Assembly (NCBI GenBank): GCA_026392265.1
Contig: JAPLCL010000386.1
Coordinates: 1 to 5,281, forward strand
Length of the DNA stretch: 5,281 nt
Source of the DNA: Actinomycetota bacterium
GTDB lineage: Bacteria; Actinomycetota; Thermoleophilia; UBA2241
Direction: 5' to 3'
Positions 1 to 4,380 of the stretch are shown piece after piece. The translations under genes and the position numbers were made by a program. Position 1 is the stretch's first letter. Each line of letters starts with the position of its first letter. The notes under the pieces are model-generated. The model searched no databases and was not told the origin of the DNA. It worked only from the letters and a program-made list of their open reading frames with translations.

Positions 1-2886
1 CCGCGAGGGCCGCGTGGTGGCGATGCCTCCGGCGGCCGGATCGCGCTGGCGCTTGCTCTTGCTCTGACCGACGTTGAGCACCTGCTCGTCGCGGCTGCCG
101 TCGCGGTAGGTGGTGACGCCCTTGCAGCCGCTGCGGTAGGCGTGCAGGTAGACGTTCTCGACGTCGTCGCTGGTCGCCTCGTTGGGGAAGTTGACCGTCT
201 TGGAGACGGCGTTGTCGGTACTCTTCTGGAAGGCCGCCTGCAGCTTGACGTGCCACTCCGGCGTGATGTCGTGGGCGGTGGCGAAGACCTGCCGCACGTC
301 GGCGGGCACCCCGTCGAGGTGCCGCACGGAGCCCACCTCGGCGATCTGCTTCATGAGCTCGTCGCTGAAGAAGCCGCGCTCGCGGGCGACGTGTTCGAAG
401 TACGGGTGCCCCTCGACCATACGCTCGTCGTCGAGCACATTGGCGCGCACGTAGCTGATCGCGAACAGCGGCTCGATGCCGCTCGAGCAGCCGGCGATGA
501 TGCTGATGGTGCCCGTGGGCGCGATGGTGGTGACGGTGGCGTTGCGCACGCGGGTACCCGCGGGGCCGTCGAAGATGGAACCCTCGAAGTTGGGGAACAC
601 GCCACGCTCGCGGGCCAGCTCCTCGCTGGTGGCGCGGGCCTCGTCGTGGATGAAGCCCATAACGTCGGCGGCGAGCTTGCAGGCCTCGTCGGAGTCGTAG
701 GGCACCTCGAGGCGCAGCAGCATGTCGGCGAAGCCCATGACGCCGAGACCGATCTTGCGGTTGCCCTTGGTCATGCGCTCGATCTCGGGCAGCGGGTAAC
801 GATTGACGTCGATGACGTCATCGAGGAAGCGCACGGCCGTGCGCACGATGCGGCCCAGAGCGCCGTAGTCCACATGGCCGTCGGGCACCACCTTGTTGAG
901 GTTGATGGACCCCAGATTGCAGCTCTCGTAGGGCAGCAGCGGCTGTTCGCCGCAGTTGTGGATGACGAGTCCGTTGGCCACGAACGAATGGGTGAGCGGC
1001 TCCGTGACGTCGTACACCATCTCCATGCCGTCCGGCTCGAGCGAGCGGAACCGTGCCGTGAAGGGCTGCCTGTACGGGCCACGGCGATAGCCCTCGAGGA
1101 GCGTCAGGAGCTTGCTCTGCTTCGCCTCACTCAAGAAGCCGATCTCGGAGGCGAACAGCGCGAGACCGCCGCGGGAGACGGCCAGGTCGTGGTATTCCTT
1201 GCAGACGTACATGGCCATGCCGCCGCGGCCGTCCGGCATTTCGCGCCGACCCTGCGGCCGGCGCCCCTCGTAGATACGCGAGGGGATGCCGAAGTTGAGC
1301 AGCAGGCGCTGAACGTCCCGAAGGAGAGAGCGGCTGATCGAGGTGAGCCGTACGCTCGCACCCTTCTGCAGCGACCCGCTGACGTGACCGTCCGCGGTGA
1401 ACAGCGCCGTGAGGAAGCCACGCTGCATGTCCTCGGAGCCGGTGAACACGCTCTCCGGCACGCACAGCTTTCTGCCGGGCCGCAGCCCGTGCTCCTCGGC
1501 GACGCGCCAGAACCGCGCCGACTTGACCCGGTACTCGTCCCGGCCACCCACGGCGTAGCCGTTCGTCGTATACGAGCGATCGCGCAGCTGCCGGCCGTCC
1601 ACCTCCTCCTGCATGAGCCCGGCGAACACAGGAGCCAGCTCCTGCTTCTCGTCGCCGAAGAACGAGAGCACGACCTCGGTGGCCTTCATCGTGCCGTCGC
1701 CGACGAGCCATCCGAGCAGGGTGCCGAGGCGGCGTGATCCGCCGCTCCCGAACCCGCCCTTACGGTCGAGGATGTGGATGCGGTCGCCCTCGGTGAGATC
1801 GCAAGCCGGCACCCATCCACGCGTAGTCTTCACGCGATGGTCGGCGGTCAGCCGGACCTCGTAGCCTTCTACGGTCGCGAGTCGGTAGACCGGCTTGACG
1901 CCGCTGGCGACCACCTGCGCGGCCTTGGCGCTCCCGCGGTCGCCGGCAATGCGGCTGTCGAGGACCAAGCCGGGGCGCCGGCGCCCCTCGTACAGATCGA
2001 CGATCCTCTTCAGGCCTGCATCCGTGTACACCAGCGACTCTCCGGTGATGCATGGATTTGTGCTCTCGATCTCGCCGAGCTGCGGCGTGGGGTTGTCGGC
2101 GTTGATGCGGTCGATGAAGACGATGCCGGGGTCGCCGTTCTTCCAGGCCAGCGCGATCATGGTCTTGAACACCTTGCGCGCGCTCAGAGTCTGCACCACG
2201 TCGCCGGAGCGCGGATTGATGAGCGGGTAGTCCTCGTCGGCGTCGACGGCGCGCATGAAGGCGTCGGTGACGGCCACGGAGATGTTGAAGTTGTTGAGGC
2301 GGTCGTCGTCCTCCTTGGCCCTGATGAAATCGAGGATGTCGGGGTGGTCGACGCGCATGATGCCCATGTTGGCGCCGCGCCGCGTGCCGCCCTGCTTGAT
2401 GGTCTCGGTGGCGGCGTCGAAGACGCTCATGAAGGAGAGGGGGCCGCTGGAGACGCCCTTGGTGCTCATCACCACGTCGTTGTGCGGCCGTACCCGCGAG
2501 AAGCTGAAGCCGGTGCCCCCGCCGCTCTTGTGGATGAGAGCAGTGTTCTTGATGGCCTCGAAGATGGACTCCATGGAGTCGCCGACGGGGAGCACGAAGC
2601 AGGCCGAGAGCTGGCCCAACTCGCGGCCGGCGTTCATGAGGGTGGGGCTGTTGGGCAGAAACTCGAGGCTGGTCATGAGGTCGTAGAAGGTGGTCTCCCA
2701 CTCTTCGATGGGGGCGGCCGGGTTGTACAGGCGCTCGGCCTGCGCGATGGCGTGGGCGACGCGGCGGAACATCTCCTCGGGGGTCTCGAGCAACTCGCCG
2801 TTCTCGCCCTTCTTGAGATAGCGGCGCTGCAGCACCTTGAGTGCGTTGGCAGAGAGCTCGATCACTGCCTTCCCCGTGTCAGTCAT
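1..2886 (-). CDS. nrdJ: Class II (adenosylcobalamin-dependent) ribonucleotide reductase, intein-containing, 3' end cut by window
   Basis: Reduces ribonucleotides to deoxyribonucleotides using B12, so needs no oxygen and no separate radical subunit. Reading from ATG at 2886, the frame is open for 962 codons to the left edge: 278 residues of N-extein, a 366-residue intein, then 318 residues of C-extein. The spliced protein shows the class II core: redox Cys96 in LSACFVLP, the substrate loop around KSGGGTGFSFS (120-130), the catalytic triad NPCGE (Asn277, Cys279 thiyl radical, Glu281), redox partner Cys290 in PYESCNLGS, the PTGT loop after TVTTIA, and GCKGVTTYRDGSR near the cut, typical of NrdJ. 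Cys279 to Cys290 spacing (11) matches Thermotoga NrdJ (Cys322/Cys333, from memory). No ATP-cone precedes the catalytic domain. The C-terminal redox tail lies outside the window. The start overlaps the nrdR stop (ATGACTGA), implying translational coupling. Function is near certain; the missing end is the main gap. Confidence 0.96.
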   Translation of the reverse strand, partial: MTDTGKAVIELSANALKVLQRRYLKKGENGELLETPEEMFRRVAHAIAQAERLYNPAAPIEEWETTFYDLMTSLEFLPNSPTLMNAGRELGQLSACFVLPVGDSMESIFEAIKNTALIHKSGGGTGFSFSRVRPHNDVVMSTKGVSSGPLSFMSVFDAATETIKQGGTRRGANMGIMRVDHPDILDFIRAKEDDDRLNNFNISVAVTDAFMRAVDADEDYPLINPRSGDVVQTLSARKVFKTMIALAWKNGDPGIVFIDRINADNPTPQLGEIESTNPCITGESLVYTDAGLKRIVDLYEGRRRPGLVLDSRIAGDRGSAKAAQVVASGVKPVYRLATVEGYEVRLTADHRVKTTRGWVPACDLTEGDRIHILDRKGGFGSGGSRRLGTLLGWLVGDGTMKATEVVLSFFGDEKQELAPVFAGLMQEEVDGRQLRDRSYTTNGYAVGGRDEYRVKSARFWRVAEEHGLRPGRKLCVPESVFTGSEDMQRGFLTALFTADGHVSGSLQKGASVRLTSISRSLLRDVQRLLLNFGIPSRIYEGRRPQGRREMPDGRGGMAMYVCKEYHDLAVSRGGLALFASEIGFLSEAKQSKLLTLLEGYRRGPYRQPFTARFRSLEPDGMEMVYDVTEPLTHSFVANGLVIHNCGEQPLLPYESCNLGSINLNKVVPDGHVDYGALGRIVRTAVRFLDDVIDVNRYPLPEIERMTKGNRKIGLGVMGFADMLLRLEVPYDSDEACKLAADVMGFIHDEARATSEELARERGVFPNFEGSIFDGPAGTRVRNATVTTIAPTGTISIIAGCSSGIEPLFAISYVRANVLDDERMVEGHPYFEHVARERGFFSDELMKQIAEVGSVRHLDGVPADVRQVFATAHDITPEWHVKLQAAFQKSTDNAVSKTVNFPNEATSDDVENVYLHAYRSGCKGVTTYRDGSRDEQVLNVGQSKSKRQRDPAAGGIATTRPSR
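1257..1272. repeat. 16-bp direct repeat, copy 1 (inside the intein)
   Basis: The plus strand GCCGGCGCCCCTCGTA recurs at 1977-1992, exactly 720 bp away and in the same reading frame. It encodes TYR-Glu-Gly-Arg-Arg at intein residues 261-265, next to the second half of the endonuclease. Deletion between copies would remove block B and the endonuclease core. Confidence 0.6.
1977..1992. repeat. 16-bp direct repeat, copy 2 (inside the intein)
   Basis: Identical to 1257-1272. Here it encodes YEGRR at intein residues 21-25, shortly after splicing block A. The two protein contexts (YEGRRRPG and YEGRRPQG) are not obviously homologous parts of the intein. Confidence 0.6.
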
Positions 2887-3457
2887 GCCCCTTGTCCCCC
2901 CCGCTCGCGACCGCCTGTGGCGGCTCGATGAATGTGCTTGCTGTGAATGCGTCGAGCTCGGCTTCGATGCCCGGCAGAGGCTCCTCGCCGGGCAGCGGAT
3001 CGGCGCCGGCGCGTTCGAGACGGGCGAGCTCCTGCTGAAACTCGTCGACGCCGTCGAACTGGCGGTAGACCGAGGCGAAACGCACGTAGGCCACCTTGTC
3101 GATGTCGCGGAGGTGCCGCAGGGCGCGCTCCCCGACCATCTGCGTGGTCACCCGCTGGCCGGGGACGCGACGCAATTCGTTCTCGATGTCGTCGACGGCC
3201 CGCTCCAGCCTCTCGATGGGGATGGCCCTCTTCTCGGTCGCGCGTAAGAGGCCGTTGAGGAGCTTCTGGCGCGCGAACACCTCTTCACCGCCGTGACGCT
3301 TGACGACCACCAAGGGCACTTCCTCGAGCCGCTCGTAGGTCGTGTAACGACGCTCGCAGGCGAGACACTCTCGCCGGCGACGGATGGTGTCGCCTGCTTC
3401 CGAGTCGCGGGAGTCGACGACTTTGCTCTCGTCACTGCTACAGAACGGACAATGCAC
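2879..3457 (-). CDS. nrdR: NrdR transcriptional repressor of ribonucleotide reductase genes
   Basis: Zinc-ribbon/ATP-cone regulator that senses ATP/dATP and represses reductase genes through paired NrdR boxes; acts as an oligomer on DNA. The 192-residue product has a zinc ribbon with Cys3, Cys6, Cys31 and Cys34 (HCPFC, SKVVDSR, then CLACERRYTTYE), a basic RRRR (26-29), and an ATP-cone over about residues 47-137 (VVVKRHGGEEVFARQKL to VRFASVYRQFDGVDEF). The GTG at 3457 is chosen because family members begin M-x-CPxC here and a GAGAGGT ribosome site lies 5 nt upstream; the frame stays open to an ATG at 3538, but that start lies upstream of the predicted promoter. The protein is about 40 residues longer than the usual 150-160, with an acidic and proline-containing tail (about 148-192) of no recognised motif. 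Its last codons overlap the nrdJ start by 8 nt, so both genes should share a transcript. Confidence 0.96.
   Translation of the reverse strand: MHCPFCSSDESKVVDSRDSEAGDTIRRRRECLACERRYTTYERLEEVPLVVVKRHGGEEVFARQKLLNGLLRATEKRAIPIERLERAVDDIENELRRVPGQRVTTQMVGERALRHLRDIDKVAYVRFASVYRQFDGVDEFQQELARLERAGADPLPGEEPLPGIEAELDAFTASTFIEPPQAVASGGDKGHD
2888..2901 (-). promoter_or_regulatory. Ribosome binding region of nrdJ, inside the nrdR 3' end
   Basis: A G-run followed by A (GGGGGGA at 2901-2895) lies 8 nt before the nrdJ ATG, with a second purine patch, AAGGGG (2893-2888), almost adjacent to it. Either could pair only partly with the 16S anti-Shine-Dalgarno, and both lie within nrdR codons. With the ATGACTGA stop/start overlap this suggests that nrdJ translation depends on ribosomes finishing nrdR. 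Inferred from spacing only. Confidence 0.5.
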
Positions 3458-3462
3458 GGATG

Positions 3463-3469
3463 ACCTCTC
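3463..3469 (-). promoter_or_regulatory. Shine-Dalgarno of nrdR, supporting the GTG start
   Basis: GAGAGGT reads on the minus strand 5 nt before GTG at 3457. It is the only good purine-rich site near the position where the zinc ribbon begins, and it decides the GTG over upstream in-frame ATG codons. Confidence 0.7.
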
Positions 3470-3470
3470 A

Positions 3471-3486
3471 CCACAAGATGTAGTGC
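3471..3486 (-). promoter_or_regulatory. NrdR box 2 (downstream of the transcription start)
   Basis: The minus strand reads GCACTACATCTTGTGG, matching the 16-bp NrdR consensus at 12 of 16 positions by my alignment. It lies in the predicted leader, two bases before the nrdR ribosome binding site, and about three helical turns from box 1. Tandem boxes an integral number of turns apart are the known arrangement for NrdR operators. Confidence 0.7.
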
Positions 3487-3501
3487 CCAGAACGAATGAG
3501 G

Positions 3502-3516
3502 ACACCACTATAGTGT
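3502..3516 (-). promoter_or_regulatory. NrdR box 1 (overlaps the -10 element)
   Basis: The minus strand reads ACACTATAGTGGTGT. The known NrdR box consensus is a 16-bp palindrome, acaCwAtATaTwgtgt; this site has both outer arms (ACAC and GTGT) but is one base shorter in the middle, and contains a perfect 10-bp palindrome, CACTATAGTG. Its centre is about 31 bp from that of box 2. The position over the -10 hexamer fits repression. Confidence 0.7.
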
Positions 3517-3534
3517 ATTCAACGTCCCTGACAA
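3507..3534 (-). promoter_or_regulatory. Sigma-70-type promoter of nrdR-nrdJ
   Basis: On the minus strand, TTGTCA (3534-3529) and TATAGT (3512-3507) each differ by one base from the -35 and -10 consensus and are separated by 16 bp. Transcription would begin near 3500, giving a leader of roughly 40 nt before the nrdR GTG. The -10 hexamer lies inside the upstream NrdR-box-like palindrome, so a bound repressor would block polymerase. Confidence 0.72.
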
Positions 3535-3572
3535 CCATCCTTCGGCGGCAGTTGTCGCCTGTGCTGACGGAA

Positions 3573-3585
3573 AAGCCTCAGGCTT
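3573..3585. repeat. 13-bp intergenic palindrome
   Basis: AAGCCT-C-AGGCTT is a perfect inverted repeat with a single central base, in the divergent intergenic region 70 bp before the glycosyltransferase ATG. As RNA it could form only a short 4-bp stem and no T-run follows, so a terminator is unlikely. It could be an operator for an unknown regulator, or chance. Confidence 0.35.
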
Positions 3586-3639
3586 ACGTTGAAGGTGATA
3601 CTTACTCCAAAGCCGGCGGCGCAGCGGCCCCGGCGACGA

Positions 3640-3645
3640 TATACT
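3640..3645 (+). promoter_or_regulatory. Putative -10 element for a near-leaderless glycosyltransferase transcript
   Basis: TATACT stands 9 nt before the ATG at 3655 in otherwise GC-rich sequence. Transcription from it would start within a few bases of, or at, the ATG. No convincing -35 is seen about 17 bp upstream, and no Shine-Dalgarno sequence lies between the hexamer and the ATG. This pattern is common for leaderless genes in actinobacteria. Inferred from position and match only. Confidence 0.5.
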
Positions 3646-3654
3646 CTCGGCACG

Positions 3655-4380
3655 ATGAACGTCATCGTCCTCCCCACCTACAACGAGCGCGAGAACCTGC
3701 GGCACGCCCTGGCCCGCATCCGCGAAGTCGCGGACGGTCACGGCGTACAGCTGCACACGATCATCGTGGACGACAACTCCCCGGACGGAACCGGCGCGCT
3801 GGCCGACGAGCTGGCCCTCGAGGTCGCCGACGTCTCGGTGCTGCACCGCGCCGGCAAAGAAGGCCTGGGCCGGGCCTATATCGCCGGCTTTCGCGAGGCC
3901 CTCGCCATGGGCGCCGAACGAATCTTCGAGATGGACGCCGACCTCAGCCACGACGCCAGCTACCTGCCGCATTTCCTGCGGCTCATCGACCAGGGCGCCG
4001 ATCTCGTGCTCGGCTCGCGGTACATCAAGGGCGGCGGCGTCGAGAACTGGGGGCTCTCGCGCAAGATCATCAGCCGTGGCGGCTGCCTGTACGCACAGAC
4101 CATCCTCGGCCTGCCGCTGCACGATCTCACGGGCGGCTTCAAGTGCTTCCGGCGCCGCGTGCTCGAGACCATCGACCTCGATGCCATCGGCACCGCCGGC
4201 TACGGCTTCCAGATCGAGATGACCTACCGCGCGTACAAGCTGGGCTTCAAGGTCGTAGAGCTGCCCATCATCTTCGTCGATCGTAAGGTCGGCGAAAGCA
4301 AGATGAGCAACGACATCGTGCTCGAGGCGATGACCGGCGTCTGGAAGCTGCGCTTCAGCAAGGTCCCGGCCCGGCCCTGA
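3655..4380 (+). CDS. Family 2 glycosyltransferase, polyprenol-phosphate mannose synthase type
   Basis: Likely transfers mannose from GDP-mannose to a polyprenyl phosphate on the inner face of the membrane, making the lipid-linked donor for outside mannosylation. The 241 residues are a single GT-A domain: VLPTYNEREN (5-14) for nucleotide binding, DDNSPDGTG (39-47), the metal-binding DAD with LSH (94-99), LVLGSRYIKGG (117-127), NWGLSRKIIS (131-140), LTGGFKCF (158-165), and GYGFQIEMTYRAYKLGFKV (182-200) followed by the VDRKVGESKMS segment (208-218), all characteristic of DPM1/Ppm1-type enzymes. No membrane segment is seen, so it is a peripheral enzyme without the N-acyltransferase or GtrA-like domain found in some relatives. 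The start at 3655 aligns with the family N-terminus; an in-frame TTG at 3589 would add 22 non-conserved residues. It overlaps the next gene by 4 nt. Sugar specificity is not certain; glucose is the alternative. Confidence 0.9.
   Translation: MNVIVLPTYNERENLRHALARIREVADGHGVQLHTIIVDDNSPDGTGALADELALEVADVSVLHRAGKEGLGRAYIAGFREALAMGAERIFEMDADLSHDASYLPHFLRLIDQGADLVLGSRYIKGGGVENWGLSRKIISRGGCLYAQTILGLPLHDLTGGFKCFRRRVLETIDLDAIGTAGYGFQIEMTYRAYKLGFKVVELPIIFVDRKVGESKMSNDIVLEAMTGVWKLRFSKVPARP

Larger units (their letters stand above)
955..2052 (-). mobile_element. In-frame intein with LAGLIDADG homing endonuclease, inserted in nrdJ
   Basis: A self-splicing protein insertion of 366 residues, from Cys1 (codon at 2052) to Asn366 (codon ending at 955). 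Removing it restores the contiguous reductase motif ESTNP-CGEQ. Splicing motifs in order: block A CITGESLVYT (1-10); block B with TADH (69-72) followed by TTRGWVPACDL; block F MVYDVTEPLTHSF (345-357); block G NGLVIHN (360-366) with His365-Asn366, followed by +1 Cys of the extein. Between them sits a two-motif LAGLIDADG endonuclease: LLGWLVGDG (112-120, Asp119) and LTALFTADG (214-222, Asp221), with a block-D-like KLCVPESVF (195-203) between. Both acidic catalytic residues are present and there is no frameshift or stop, so splicing and homing activity are plausible. The size is typical of a full-length, not a mini, intein. It uses more minor codons (ACT, AGA, CTT, CGA) than the exteins by eye. 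Boundaries are set by the conserved splice residues and the reductase motif. Confidence 0.96.

Noticed and set aside
142..1737. Long plus-strand open frame of 531 codons opposite nrdJ
   Set aside because: It is the antisense shadow of the GC-rich nrdJ and intein codons; it crosses the extein/intein junction, is rich in Val, His, Ala and Glu with no motif, and the minus strand gives a recognised protein.
1760..2701. Minus-strand 313-codon frame overlapping nrdJ
   Set aside because: Out of frame with nrdJ, very rich in Arg, His and Pro, and without recognisable domains.
1774..2931. Plus-strand open frame of 385 codons opposite nrdJ
   Set aside because: Same antisense artefact; the opposite strand encodes well-conserved reductase and intein motifs throughout.
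3509..3514. Plus-strand TATAGT as a promoter for the glycosyltransferase
   Set aside because: It exists because the NrdR box is palindromic; there is no -35-like hexamer at the right distance on the plus strand.
3458..3538. Upstream ATG (3538) extending NrdR by 27 residues
   Set aside because: The extra residues are not in the family pattern, and that start lies upstream of the -10 element and both NrdR boxes.
3573..3590. Palindrome as a rho-independent terminator
   Set aside because: The single-base centre limits the RNA stem to about 4 bp and no T-run follows; it also lies between two divergent starts.
3458..3654. Cobalamin riboswitch upstream of nrdR-nrdJ
   Set aside because: The predicted leader is only about 40 nt, too short, and no B12-box-like sequence was seen.
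3508..4122. Minus-strand 204-codon frame opposite the glycosyltransferase
   Set aside because: Shadow of the glycosyltransferase codons; no motif, and it would run through the nrdR promoter.
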